A stretch of 64,000 nucleotides of DNA from Stercoripulliclostridium_A sp045577735. GTDB taxonomy: Bacteria > Bacillota > Clostridia > Christensenellales > DTU072. The stretch spans positions 1 through 64,000 of the forward strand of contig JAZNIY010000020.1 in NCBI GenBank assembly GCA_045577735.1, given 5' to 3'. The position numbers and the translations under genes were made by a program. Positions 1-7,756 of the stretch are shown here, piece after piece. The notes under the pieces are model-generated. The model searched no databases. It worked only from the letters and a program-made list of their open reading frames with translations, and was not told the DNA's origin. How positions within the stretch are numbered: the first letter of the stretch is position 1; each line of letters starts with the position of its first letter.

Positions 1-10
1 AAAACCTCTG

Positions 11-136
11 ATAGACTTTGGTTTTTAGATGCTAGACAAGGAAAAGTGAAAAAACCGAAAGGTTGCTGTACTAGCGTACTGCTCCTTGAGATTTTTTTGC
101 TATTGACGCAGTATAGCGCTAAAAAACAAAGTCTAT
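11..136 (+). repeat. Palindromic repeat element, type 1 (copy A)
   Basis: This is an imperfect palindrome of about 126 bp. The outer arm ATAGACTTTG at 11-20 is perfectly complementary to CAAAGTCTAT at 127-136. The next segment, TTTTTAG..GCTA, pairs with TA.GC.CTAAAAA on the other side, with isolated mismatches. The centre holds the type-1 core GTTGCTGTACTAGCGTACTG at about 62-81. The same core recurs at 8141-8170 and, inverted, at 24609-24638. It lies in non-coding DNA. Whether it is mobile is an inference; no transposase is seen. Confidence 0.75.
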
Positions 137-510
137 CCCGACAGGAGTTTACTTAGGGTAAATGACTGAGTACGTTTTTTATCTTTTCTAACTAGGTCGC
201 CAAAATAACCTTATCCTAAAGTTTGCGTTATCTCGCACCAATGTTAGACCATTAAAAAACACGCTAGTTTGGTTGTGGAACGAGGCAAAAATAACCAAAG
301 CCGTTAGACCGCGATTTTTGGATGCAGTACGCAATGCAATTTGTTAGACCTCGTAATTTAGATGAGATACGACGGAAAAGTTTCCGTGAAGACTTTCTAA
401 CAAAAAGAAAGTCGAGCGGTTGCCCGCCCGACAGGAGTTTACTAAACGTAAATGACTTAGGAAGGGTAAACTTTTCCTAAGCAGGTCGCTAAAATAACGG
501 TTTTCCCCAT
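137..510 (+). repeat. Cluster of degenerate copies of the same palindromic repeat
   Basis: No credible gene is seen here. Two type-2 cores are present (AGGAGTTTACT..GTAAATGACT at 143-167 and 433-457). There are also several unpaired arm fragments. GTTAGACC recurs at 243, 302 and 343, and TTTTTGGATGCAGTACGC at 315-332 is repeated in the intact copy at 521-538. Right-arm fragments AGGTCGCCAAAATAAC and AGGTCGCTAAAATAAC occur near 194 and 483. The pattern is a graveyard or tandem cluster of the element found intact at 11-136 and 511-632. Confidence 0.6.
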
Positions 511-632
511 TAGACCGTGATTTTTGGATGCAGTACGCGACAAAAATCCCCCGACAAGAAGAGTTTACTAGACGTAAATGACTTGCAGTCGGGGGATTTT
601 TAACAAGGTAATGCGCCAAAAAGCGCGGTCTA
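511..632 (+). repeat. Palindromic repeat element, type 2 (copy E), overlapping the rnfB stop
   Basis: Outer arms TAGACCGTGATTTTTGG (511-527) and CCAAAAAGCGCGGTCTA (616-632) pair with two mismatches. Inside is a perfect 14-bp stem, 542-555 with 588-601 (AAAAATCCCCCGAC with its complement). It encloses the type-2 core GAGTTTACTAGACGTAAATG (561-580). The rightmost arm contains the CTA that is the complement of the rnfB stop codon, so the element begins exactly at the 3' end of the rnf operon. Confidence 0.8.
542..601 (-). terminator. rnf operon intrinsic terminator (inner stem of the repeat)
   Basis: Read on the minus strand just after rnfB, this is a 14-bp perfect GC-rich stem ending in GGGGGATTTTTG, the usual form of an intrinsic terminator. 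It is symmetrical, with A and T runs at both ends, so it could stop transcription from either side. It has a 32-nt structured loop, unlike ordinary tetraloop terminators. Confidence 0.75.
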
Positions 633-1457
633 CTTACTAACAAATTGACCTTCCGCAATCTCCTTCTTAGGCTTACATTCCAAAATACACTTCGCAGGAC
701 ATTTAGAAGCACATAAGCCACAGTTGGTGCACTTGGTATAATCTATGACGGGAAGATTATTACGCATGGTGATTGCGCCACTGGGACAGTTCTTGGCGCA
801 CAATCCACAACCTAGACAACCACGCTTACAAAGGGCGCGTACGTCTTTACCTTTTTCTTGGGAAGAGCAAGCAACGTAGTACTTTGCCGTTGCGGGAATA
901 CGTTTCATAATCTTTTTGGGACATTGCAGAATACATACGCCACATTGGGTACATTTGTCTTGGTTGATGATAGCTACACCCTTTTTAATATCTATGGCGT
1001 GACTGGGACAAAGATTTACGCACCTAGACATTCCTATGCAACCCATGTAACAAGCCTTTCTTCCACCGGACAAAAGTTCTTGGGAAGCGCAGTCGCCGTA
1101 CCCTTGGTAATCGTACTTGTCACGACAAGCATTACCACCTACGCAAGCGCAAACTACTATGGTTTCCTCACCCACTTCGCCTCCGTCAAGGAAGCCGAGT
1201 ATCTTCTTTTTGTTGTCTTTCGAGGTGGAGTTACAAGAGCTTATTTGTGCTCTACCTTCAACCAACGCTTTTGCAAAATCAGCACATCCTGCGTACCCAC
1301 AAGCGCCACAGTTGGCACCCGAAAGTAGCATTTCTATTTCTTCAATGCGCTCATCGGTCTTAACTTCAAATTTAATGGAACACACGGCGATTAGTATGCC
1401 AAAAAGAACGGCAATCCCGGTTAGTATCAAGACTGGAAGTAAAATATCTATTACCAT
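630..1457 (-). CDS. rnfB: RnfB, ferredoxin subunit of the Rnf ion-pumping complex
   Basis: This is the entry point for ferredoxin electrons in the membrane-bound Rnf complex, which couples ferredoxin oxidation by NAD+ to Na+ or H+ export. Of 275 residues, the first ~25 form one hydrophobic membrane anchor. A CGACGYAGCADFAKAL motif near residue 50 starts the Fe-S domain. Several CxxCxxCxxxC 4Fe-4S motifs follow, including CTQCGVCILQCP, CLGCGLCAKNCP and CTNCGLCASKCP. It is the last gene of rnfCDGEAB, 14 bp after rnfA, and its stop codon lies inside the repeat element at 511-632. Identification is secure; the coupling ion cannot be read from sequence alone. Confidence 0.95.
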   Translation of the reverse strand: MVIDILLPVLILTGIAVLFGILIAVCSIKFEVKTDERIEEIEMLLSGANCGACGYAGCADFAKALVEGRAQISSCNSTSKDNKKKILGFLDGGEVGEETIVVCACVGGNACRDKYDYQGYGDCASQELLSGGRKACYMGCIGMSRCVNLCPSHAIDIKKGVAIINQDKCTQCGVCILQCPKKIMKRIPATAKYYVACSSQEKGKDVRALCKRGCLGCGLCAKNCPSGAITMRNNLPVIDYTKCTNCGLCASKCPAKCILECKPKKEIAEGQFVSK

Positions 1458-1471
1458 AATCGTCCGTCCTC

Positions 1472-2053
1472 CTAGAATGCTAGTCCACTAAAGGCAGCAA
1501 AGCCCATAGCGATAATTGATGATGCAATAAGGGTAATTGGGAAACCCTTGAAGCGCTCCGGAATGTCGGCAAGTTCCATTTTTTCGCGTATGCCGGCTAG
1601 AATTAGAATTGCAATAGTGAAGCCCACACCACTTGCTACGCCGTTTATAAATGCGTACAAGACGTTGCTGTTAGCAAGCTCGGTTACGTTCATTATTGCT
1701 ACGCCCAGTACGGCACAGTTGGTGGTAATAAGGGGTAGATATACGCCGAGTGCCGAGTAAAGCGAGGGGCTAAACTTCTTAACGAATATCTCAACAAGCT
1801 GAATTAAGCAAGCAATAACGAGTATGAACACTATGGTGCGCAGATACTCTATACCCGCCGCCACAAGCGCAAGGTTAAGAGCATAGGTTATAACCGAAGC
1901 TACGCCCATAACGAAGATAACTGCCATACCCATACCGAGAGCCGTGTCGGTCTTACGGCTTACGCCCAAGAAAGGACATATTCCTAGGAAGCGTGAGAGT
2001 ACGAAGTTGTTGACAAATATAGCGTTTATTACAAGTAAAATTACGTATGGCAT
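1472..2053 (-). CDS. rnfA: RnfA, membrane subunit of the Rnf complex
   Basis: This is an integral membrane subunit of the ferredoxin:NAD+ oxidoreductase. The 193 residues match the family's usual length and form about six hydrophobic helices. The NNFVLSRFLGICPFLGVSRK segment near residue 15 and TTNCAVLGVA near residue 110 are typical of RnfA/NqrE. Each carries a cysteine thought to hold a membrane-buried Fe-S centre between RnfA and RnfE. The start codon abuts the end of rnfE at base 2053, indicating translational coupling. Confidence 0.95.
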   Translation of the reverse strand: MPYVILLVINAIFVNNFVLSRFLGICPFLGVSRKTDTALGMGMAVIFVMGVASVITYALNLALVAAGIEYLRTIVFILVIACLIQLVEIFVKKFSPSLYSALGVYLPLITTNCAVLGVAIMNVTELANSNVLYAFINGVASGVGFTIAILILAGIREKMELADIPERFKGFPITLIASSIIAMGFAAFSGLAF

Positions 2054-2775
2054 TATTTGTCACCTCCTACACTGGCATTGCGCCTTGCTTCCTCTTCATC
2101 GTCTTGAGCTTTAAGCAAGGGGTTGGTTTCTTGAATATACTTACGATGCTTATAATCGTGTATCTTCTTTTCGATTTCGCCCACGACTAGATTATAAAGT
2201 ACCATTAGAAGACCAAATACCATAAATCCACCTGCGGGAAGAATGAATATGGTCATCTTTACGTTTTGCATAAACGGTACTATTAAGCCGAAGAAGGTAC
2301 CTGCTCCAAAGAATTCTCTAACGAGTCCCATTAGAGTCAAGCTCATACTAAAGCCAAGCCCTATTCCCAAGCCGTCCATAACCGATGGCAATAACGGATT
2401 GAGGGAGCTAAAGCTTTCTGCACGCGCAAGAAGTATGCAGTTTACGACTATGAGGGAGAGGAACAGTCCCATTACGTCATATATTGCCGGCAAGAACTTG
2501 CGCATTACCATTTCCACTATGGTGGAGAAGGTTGCAATAACGAGAATATAGCAAGGTATTCTTACCTTTCTAGGTATAATCTTGCGTAGTAGAGATATTA
2601 TTGCATTGGAGCATACCAAAACAAAGGTAGTTGCCAGCCCCATATAGAGTCCGTTTAGTCCCGACGTCGTTACGGCAAGGGTAGGACAAGTACCTAGTAC
2701 CAAACGGAAGGTAGCGTTGTCCTTTATTATACCGTGAGTTAGCGGTTCAAGAGTATCTTTAACTTTTTGTCGCAT
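2053..2775 (-). CDS. rnfE: RnfE, membrane subunit of the Rnf complex
   Basis: This is the partner of RnfA in the membrane core (RnfA and RnfE are inverted-topology paralogues). It has 240 residues, about six transmembrane segments and the family motifs LVLGTCPTLAVTTS (near residue 28) and IVVNCILLARAE (near 110), each with one conserved cysteine. A hydrophilic, charged C-terminal tail of about 35 residues follows the last helix, somewhat longer than in many homologues. It overlaps the last base of rnfG and the first base of rnfA, so the three are translated as a coupled unit. Confidence 0.95.
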   Translation of the reverse strand: MRQKVKDTLEPLTHGIIKDNATFRLVLGTCPTLAVTTSGLNGLYMGLATTFVLVCSNAIISLLRKIIPRKVRIPCYILVIATFSTIVEMVMRKFLPAIYDVMGLFLSLIVVNCILLARAESFSSLNPLLPSVMDGLGIGLGFSMSLTLMGLVREFFGAGTFFGLIVPFMQNVKMTIFILPAGGFMVFGLLMVLYNLVVGEIEKKIHDYKHRKYIQETNPLLKAQDDEEEARRNASVGGDK

Positions 2776-3347
2776 TAAGCATCCTCCTTTGCCACTTTAA
2801 CGTAGGCCCTAACTGCATTAGTAACTGCATCGCGCACGCCATTACTGGACTTGGTTGCACCCGTATAGTTTTCCACGCCTTTATTGCCGTTTCCAACGCT
2901 CTCTAATACGAAATCGCTAACGTATAGGGCTTCGTATCTACCAAGATACTCCTCCGTCAAAGCATTGGTACCAAGGCCGGGTGTTTCGCCGTGGGAATAT
3001 GGGGTAACCTTTACAATATCGTTGTCCTTAATAATAACTATAAGGGAAATACCGGTGCCTGCGCCGTAACAGTTGGTCGATTTGGAAAGTATAACGACTG
3101 CGCCGTCCTCAGCACGTAACATTTTAAGGATTTCCGCCTTTTCTATGTTATCGTATGAAGAAAAGTCGATAACTTCTTCGGTGAGGGGTGAAGAATATGC
3201 CTTCCCTATTGCCTCACGAAGCTTTGCCTCCTCGTCTACTTGGGTAAATATATTAATCGTAGCAAGTAGCAAAGAACTAATTAGGGCTATACAAGCAAGT
3301 ATGATAACGAGCTTTACGCTATCTTTGTTAACGGAAAACTTTTTCAT
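2775..3347 (-). CDS. rnfG: RnfG, FMN-carrying subunit of the Rnf complex
   Basis: This is an electron carrier outside the membrane with covalently bound FMN. The 190 residues start with one transmembrane anchor (about 13-33), followed by an FMN-binding domain. The flavinylation motif is visible as YTGATKSSNGV near residue 163, where the second Thr is the expected phosphoester attachment site. The neighbours rnfD and rnfE overlap or touch it by single bases. No flavin transferase gene (apbE) is seen in the window, so modification depends on one encoded elsewhere. Confidence 0.93.
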   Translation of the reverse strand: MKKFSVNKDSVKLVIILACIALISSLLLATINIFTQVDEEAKLREAIGKAYSSPLTEEVIDFSSYDNIEKAEILKMLRAEDGAVVILSKSTNCYGAGTGISLIVIIKDNDIVKVTPYSHGETPGLGTNALTEEYLGRYEALYVSDFVLESVGNGNKGVENYTGATKSSNGVRDAVTNAVRAYVKVAKEDA

Positions 3348-4402
3348 TATGCTTCAGCCCCCTTTTTCTTTTTTGGAGGTTTCTTGTAACCAAAAGGTTT
3401 GGGCCTACAAGCTTTGTCTATGAGGGGAACAAGTAGATTCATTAGCAGTATTGCAAAGGATACGCCCTCGTTCATACCACCAAACCTACGTATTAGCATG
3501 GTTATCAAGCCTGCACCTGCAGAATATATAATTACGCCCCAACGGGTGTTGGGTGAAGATGCATAGTCGGTAAGCATAAATACTGCGCCAAAAAGGATAC
3601 CACCGGACAAGAGGTTGGGAAGAATATAATTCCAGCCGTTCTTGTAGAATATAAGGGTAAATAGCGCGCAAGAGGTAAGATATACCGTAGGAATCTTCCA
3701 GTCTATAATCTTTAGGGCAATAAGATATATTGCACCAAGTATAATAGCAACGGCACAAGCCTCGCCTATAGAGCCACCTACGTTGCCCAAGAAGAGGTCG
3801 AGTAGACTTGCATCGGTAGAGCCTAGTCCCGCAATAGCATCTGCCTTAATGCCGGCTAGAGGGGTTGCACCGGTCACGTAGTTAGCCTTGTCCGCAAAGT
3901 CAACTATGAAACGGAAGCTAAAGAAGTCCCCTGCCGTTACTTTACCGCCGGCATAGTTAAGGGGATTTACAAAGGCCGTCATCTTAGTTGTCCAAGCAAG
4001 GAGCAAGAAAACACGTGCCGTGGCGGCGGGGTTAGCGAAGTTTTTGCCCAGTCCACCGAACAACATTTTAACAATCATTATGGCAAATACCGAGCCAACT
4101 ATGGGTAGATAGAATGGTGCCGTCGGAGGAAGGTTTAGTCCAACTATCATGCCGGTAACTATGGCGCTTGCATCACATATAGTCAAAGGCTTTTTGCGTA
4201 TCACGCAATATAACGCCTCGGCACCGACTGCGCTCAAAACGGCAAGCAGTACTAGGAATAGTGAATAAAAACCATAAAGAACGGTACCTACTATCATACA
4301 GAAGGTGAGAGCGATACAAACGTGTATCATTATCCTTCTTGTAAACAACGTACTGCCAACGTGAGGAGAAGATGAAACTATAAATCTTTTACTTTCCGAC
4401 AT
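3347..4402 (-). CDS. rnfD: RnfD, FMN-carrying membrane subunit of the Rnf complex
   Basis: This is a polytopic membrane subunit of 351 residues with about nine to ten helices, homologous to NqrB. The covalent FMN site appears as VTGATPLAG near residue 178; Thr in SGAT/TGAT is the attachment residue in this family. FGGLGKNFANPAATAR (about 115-130) is the conserved loop of the family. It ends in a lysine- and proline-rich cytoplasmic tail. It starts 4 bp after rnfC and touches rnfG. Confidence 0.94.
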   Translation of the reverse strand: MSESKRFIVSSSPHVGSTLFTRRIMIHVCIALTFCMIVGTVLYGFYSLFLVLLAVLSAVGAEALYCVIRKKPLTICDASAIVTGMIVGLNLPPTAPFYLPIVGSVFAIMIVKMLFGGLGKNFANPAATARVFLLLAWTTKMTAFVNPLNYAGGKVTAGDFFSFRFIVDFADKANYVTGATPLAGIKADAIAGLGSTDASLLDLFLGNVGGSIGEACAVAIILGAIYLIALKIIDWKIPTVYLTSCALFTLIFYKNGWNYILPNLLSGGILFGAVFMLTDYASSPNTRWGVIIYSAGAGLITMLIRRFGGMNEGVSFAILLMNLLVPLIDKACRPKPFGYKKPPKKKKGAEA

Positions 4403-4406
4403 AATT

Positions 4407-5702
4407 CTATAATTTCCTTTCTCTTATTAGTTTTTTAGCCAGCCTTTGCGATTGTACAAGGGGGCGCTTTGCCGGACAAACGTAGGCACAACAACCACAC
4501 TCTATGCAAGCAAGTGGGTTATAGGGCTTAATTTCTTTAATCATATTTTTAAGAACGAGAGCATCGGTCATCATGGGCATAAGTCCCATGGGGCATACGT
4601 TGGCACAACGAGCACAATTTATGCACGGCGTGGGGTCTACGTCACGAATTTCGTCCTCAGTAAGAAGGAGTAGCGCGCTACTACCTTTTGTAACTACGGG
4701 CATGAAGCTGTGGAGGGAAATACCCATCATAGGACCACCGCTTATAACTTTAACCACGTCCTCGCTGTAACCAAGATAATCTACGATTTCCACGAACGGA
4801 ACGCCAAAACGCACCCAAATATTTGCAGGACGGTTGATGCCTTTGCCGGAAACGGTCATATAACGGCTGTAAAGGGGCTTCCCTAGAGCACAAGCCTCGT
4901 ACATGGCGAGAGCTGTGGAAATATTCAAAACGATGAATCCCAGGTCACTGGGAAGGCCACCTTGAGGCACCTTTTCATGAGCAATGGCATAAATCAATTG
5001 CTTTTCGCCACCTTGAGGATACTTGGTCTTAAGCCCAAATACCTTAATTTGAGGATCACCCTCGGTAACGCGCATCATTTCCTCAATGGCGTCGTCCTTG
5101 TTTGCTTCTATGCCAATCCAAATCTCACCTGCCCCTATCGCCTTTGCAAGATAGCGTATGCCGGCAAGGACTTCTTCGGGCTTGTCTATCATAAGCCGAT
5201 AGTCCGTGGTGATATAAGGCTCACACTCGGAGCCGTTAATAATTAGGGCTTTAATGGGGTTTTTATTCTCTAACTTTACGTGAGTGGGGAAAGTTGCGCC
5301 ACCCATACCTGCTAAGCCACACTCTTTGCACCTCGCCACAAGTTCTTCGCGAGTGGGGTTCTCTAGAGGGGGTAAAAATTCTTCTTCATACTTGCCGTCG
5401 TTTGCAATGCAAACGTGACGGATACGTTTACCCATAGCGTTTTCGCGTAGCACAAAGCCTTCTACTATGCCACTAACCGAGCTATGCACGTTGCAAGAAA
5501 CGTAGGAGGACGCCTCACCTATTTTAGTTCCCACCTTAACGTAGTCCCCTACTTCTACGCATTGAGAAGCCGGCGTGCCCAAGTGTTGAGCGAGGGGGAT
5601 ATAAACTTTTTCCCCAGTCGGCATCTCCTCGAACTTGCAATCGTGGGAGAGCTCCTTCATATCTTTTGGATGTATACCAAATTTAAAAGTTCTAAGTCTC
5701 AT
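4407..5702 (-). CDS. rnfC: RnfC, NADH-binding Fe-S subunit of the Rnf complex
   Basis: This peripheral subunit passes electrons to NAD+ through FMN and 4Fe-4S clusters. It has 431 residues, the usual short form. It begins with the family signature TFKFGIHP and contains the glycine-rich GLAGMGGATFPTHVK segment (about 150) of the NADH/FMN fold. Near residues 365-410 it has two 4Fe-4S motifs, CINCARCANVCPMG and CIECGCCAYVCPAK. It is the first gene of the operon. No Shine-Dalgarno sequence precedes the ATG, and the -10 box ends 8 nt before it, so the message is probably leaderless. Confidence 0.95.
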   Translation of the reverse strand: MRLRTFKFGIHPKDMKELSHDCKFEEMPTGEKVYIPLAQHLGTPASQCVEVGDYVKVGTKIGEASSYVSCNVHSSVSGIVEGFVLRENAMGKRIRHVCIANDGKYEEEFLPPLENPTREELVARCKECGLAGMGGATFPTHVKLENKNPIKALIINGSECEPYITTDYRLMIDKPEEVLAGIRYLAKAIGAGEIWIGIEANKDDAIEEMMRVTEGDPQIKVFGLKTKYPQGGEKQLIYAIAHEKVPQGGLPSDLGFIVLNISTALAMYEACALGKPLYSRYMTVSGKGINRPANIWVRFGVPFVEIVDYLGYSEDVVKVISGGPMMGISLHSFMPVVTKGSSALLLLTEDEIRDVDPTPCINCARCANVCPMGLMPMMTDALVLKNMIKEIKPYNPLACIECGCCAYVCPAKRPLVQSQRLAKKLIRERKL

Positions 5703-5710
5703 ACTTAGAT

Positions 5711-5740
5711 ATTATAGCACTTCTTTACTAATAAGTAAAG
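5711..5740 (-). promoter_or_regulatory. rnf operon promoter with an 18-bp inverted-repeat operator
   Basis: On the minus strand, TTTACT (5734-5739) and TATAAT (5711-5716) are separated by exactly 17 nt. The palindrome CTTTACTAATAAGTAAAG (5723-5740) has perfect 7-nt arms around 4 nt and covers the -35 box. This size resembles redox-sensing Rex sites, but the half-site is not the standard Rex sequence, so the regulator is unknown. The ATG at 5702 is 8 nt past the -10. Confidence 0.7.
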
Positions 5741-5744
5741 GGGT

Positions 5745-5870
5745 AAAAACGCGCTATTTTGGCGCTAGGCTTTGAAAAACTAAAAAGCTCCCTCGGGTCA
5801 TGTACGCCTAGTACACTCCCCTTGGGAGTTTTTCTTTTCCTTCGCCTAGCATCCAAACTAGCGCGTTTTT
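5745..5870 (-). repeat. Palindromic repeat element, type 2 (copy I, inverted)
   Basis: Outer arms AAAAACGCGCTA at 5745-5756 and TAGCGCGTTTTT at 5859-5870 pair perfectly over 12 bp. GCGCTAGGC (5762-5770) then pairs with GCCTAGC (5844-5850). The inner core at 5795-5821 reads, on the minus strand, GGGAGTGTACTAGGCGTACA. Here the hairpin pair is G-C, where most copies have T-A, a compensatory change. It lies between the rnf promoter and the terminator of the upstream minus-strand gene. Confidence 0.8.
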
Positions 5871-6025
5871 ATACTATAGCATTTTATATTACGAACCTAA
5901 TCATTTTTTATTTCATAGACAGTTACTTATCACGTCTTCTTTTACTTAATACAATTTTGGCGCGCCTCATAGAAAAAGGTCAACTCTCACAGTCGTTTAG
6001 GTTTACTTATTATTTGTACTCTTAA

Positions 6026-6067
6026 TAAAAAACCTTGCTAGATTGATATTCTATCTTTCTAACAAGG
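6026..6067 (-). terminator. Intrinsic terminator of the DUF6273-like gene
   Basis: On the minus strand CCTTGTTAGA (6067-6058) pairs with TCTAGCAAGG (6042-6033) with one mismatch. A run of six T follows (6032-6027). It lies 46 bp beyond the stop codon of the gene ending at 6113. The bases from 5871 to 6025 show nothing recognisable. Confidence 0.8.
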
Positions 6068-6112
6068 CCTTAATTTAAAAACTAAATGGTGATATTTTTC
6101 AACTGTTAATCA

Positions 6113-7408
6113 TTATTCATCAATGATATCGTTTTTATCATAATAATCGTTTTCTTCATCACGAATTCCAGAATATGAGGGAGCATTGCTTCCTTCCGTA
6201 TTGTCATGCCACACGTAATTAGGATCATGATATAAACGCCCTTTACGACCTACGTTCTGGTCAAAAACGCGTTTGCATTTTTGAGGGACAATGAGTTCTT
6301 CTTTTTTCTCTATCACTTTTTCATTCTTTCTCTTTTTCTCTAACTCTTTTAGTCGTGCTAATGCTTTAACCTTTAATTCTTCAATTCTTTTACTCTCATC
6401 TTTTTCGCTTTCATAAATTGTCTCAAGTTTTGTAGTATCAAGATTGATAGCAGGAACAACACCATAACACCGTTTTTCTACGAAACCCCTATTATTAGAA
6501 TCGCCATTATAATTGACAATGCTAACAACGTGTGATTCTTTAGCAGACCTCAGCCACCACTCGCCATTAGTAGCATATAAACCACCATTTATCATTACGC
6601 CAGTTGCTCTGCTAAAATCCGTGGTGTCCTTTGCTAAAAGAGGTTCAATGCCACAATTAGACCTAAATCCTAGTATTGGATTGATTGTATCGGAATATGT
6701 CAGTAGAGATACCTTATCCAAAGAAACGGAACGCAAGGCTCTATTAATCAAAGAAGATGAATGGTTAATAGGCGTACCAATAATAGCATCTTGTTCTAGA
6801 GAATTAAAAGCACAGTTAATAAAACTGGTGCCCATCCCACCTCTCAGACCTTTTATGCCTATAATATATGGCTCATGTTCAAAACCATTTAGCCAAGCAC
6901 GAATCAAACTATCCTTATAACTGGAAGATGAGCTATAATGGTAATATTTATTATAAACAAATCCATATGAATAAGAAAATGAATCAATTATATCTTTAGT
7001 TGCTAATAAAGCTATTCCGTCGTTTTCGGATAACACCTCCCATACAATTTTCTCAACCTTAAAAAAGTATTCTTTTTTGGGAAATACTAACCTACCATTA
7101 GAAAAACGATATGCGTCAGCGGTATTTATTGGAAGCAACTTGAATTTAGAATCGGCAGAATGACCTTGACCAATCGGATAAAATGCACCTCCTACTATTT
7201 CCTTAAACTCTTTCTTTTCTTCTTCCATAGAAGAATTATCAATCCAAGGACAATAATATGGTCTTGCAAGAACTCTCGCATAATAACATCCATCACTTCC
7301 TAGATAATATCCCCTATCATCTTTTATATCAGTTACAGCAACGTCACTACTTTTAATTGTTTGTGGATATTCTCCAAAATACAAATAATTTCTCTTTTGT
7401 TCTTTCAT
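6113..7408 (-). CDS. DUF6273-like domain protein of unknown function
   Basis: The protein has 431 residues from the ATG at 7408, which follows GGAGG at 11 nt. A longer frame back to 7471 would run through the promoter region and is less likely. The N-terminus YLYFGEYPQTIK and the later NGEWWLRSAKESHV (about 290) are typical of the DUF6273 / formylglycine-enzyme-like fold found in secreted and phage-like proteins of gut Clostridia. No signal peptide is visible. A lysine/glutamate-rich, coiled-coil-like stretch (about 335-375) precedes an acidic tail. It is divergent from the XRE regulator at 7502, whose operators lie in the shared promoter region. Molecular function is unknown, and its A/T-rich codon use suggests an accessory gene. 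Confidence 0.7.
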   Translation of the reverse strand: MKEQKRNYLYFGEYPQTIKSSDVAVTDIKDDRGYYLGSDGCYYARVLARPYYCPWIDNSSMEEEKKEFKEIVGGAFYPIGQGHSADSKFKLLPINTADAYRFSNGRLVFPKKEYFFKVEKIVWEVLSENDGIALLATKDIIDSFSYSYGFVYNKYYHYSSSSSYKDSLIRAWLNGFEHEPYIIGIKGLRGGMGTSFINCAFNSLEQDAIIGTPINHSSSLINRALRSVSLDKVSLLTYSDTINPILGFRSNCGIEPLLAKDTTDFSRATGVMINGGLYATNGEWWLRSAKESHVVSIVNYNGDSNNRGFVEKRCYGVVPAINLDTTKLETIYESEKDESKRIEELKVKALARLKELEKKRKNEKVIEKKEELIVPQKCKRVFDQNVGRKGRLYHDPNYVWHDNTEGSNAPSYSGIRDEENDYYDKNDIIDE

Positions 7409-7445
7409 TAGTACATAAGCCTCCAAAATAATCATTGTAATTTTA

Positions 7446-7495
7446 ACACTATTTTTAGTGTATTGCAACACTTTTTTTAGTGTTTTTTATATTAT
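7446..7495 (+). promoter_or_regulatory. Twin operators and promoter of the xre / DUF6273 divergent pair
   Basis: Two near-identical 16-bp palindromes, ACACTATTTTTAGTGT (7446-7461) and ACACTTTTTTTAGTGT (7468-7483), lie 22 bp apart centre to centre, about two helical turns. For xre, TTGCAA (7463-7468) and TATATT (7488-7493) could be -35 and -10 boxes with a long 19-nt spacer. The -10 is 8 nt from the ATG, with no Shine-Dalgarno sequence. Cooperative dimer binding by the adjacent XRE protein is the natural inference. Confidence 0.65.
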
Positions 7496-7501
7496 ATTTC
7501 T

Positions 7502-7696
7502 ATGAAGAGTTTTGGTGATAACTTAAAAAATGAAAGAAAAATTGCAGGCTACAGTCAAGGCGAATTTGCAAAGATGCTTGGAACAACCCAACAACGTGTT
7601 AGCGAATGGGAACGGGGCAAAGTCGAACCCACTCTTTCCAATATAATTGCAATCATTAAAGCGCTTGATATTACTTTTGAAGATTTAATACAATAA
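7502..7696 (+). CDS. Small XRE-family transcriptional regulator
   Basis: This 64-residue protein is a single Cro/C1-type helix-turn-helix domain. The recognition part is visible as YSQGEFAKMLGTTQQRVSEW (residues 18-37), followed by ERGKVEPTLSNI. There is no extra dimerisation or ligand-binding domain. It is divergent from the DUF6273-like gene and preceded by two identical-type operators, so it most likely represses itself and perhaps its neighbour. The start is an ATG only about 8 nt after a -10-like box, with no ribosome-binding site, suggesting a leaderless message. Confidence 0.9.
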   Translation: MKSFGDNLKNERKIAGYSQGEFAKMLGTTQQRVSEWERGKVEPTLSNIIAIIKALDITFEDLIQ

Positions 7697-7714
7697 ACCC
7701 TATTCCACAAAACG

Positions 7715-7739
7715 ACCACCGAAAGGTGGTTTTTATTTT
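7715..7739 (+). terminator. xre intrinsic terminator
   Basis: ACCACC (7715-7720), GAAA tetraloop, GGTGGT (7725-7730), then TTTTATTTT. It lies 19 bp after the xre stop codon. Confidence 0.85.
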
Positions 7740-7756
7740 ACTTATGTAGAATTTTT

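Noticed and set aside
243..632. GTTAGAC/TAGACC motifs resembling integron attC ends (GTTRRRY)
   Set aside because: No matching RYYYAAC partner, no integrase gene and no cassettes; the arms vary between copies, which attC core sites would not.
1..632. CRISPR array
   Set aside because: The repeats are palindromes of ~125 bp with irregular spacing and inverted copies, with no unique spacers and no cas genes.
344..721. A 125-residue minus-strand reading frame over the 5' cluster
   Set aside because: It runs through palindromic repeats and into rnfB in another frame, has no ribosome site and a composition imposed by the repeats.
5759..6025. An open frame over the element at 5745-5870
   Set aside because: It begins inside a palindromic element and has no homology or ribosome site; it is a by-product of the repeat.
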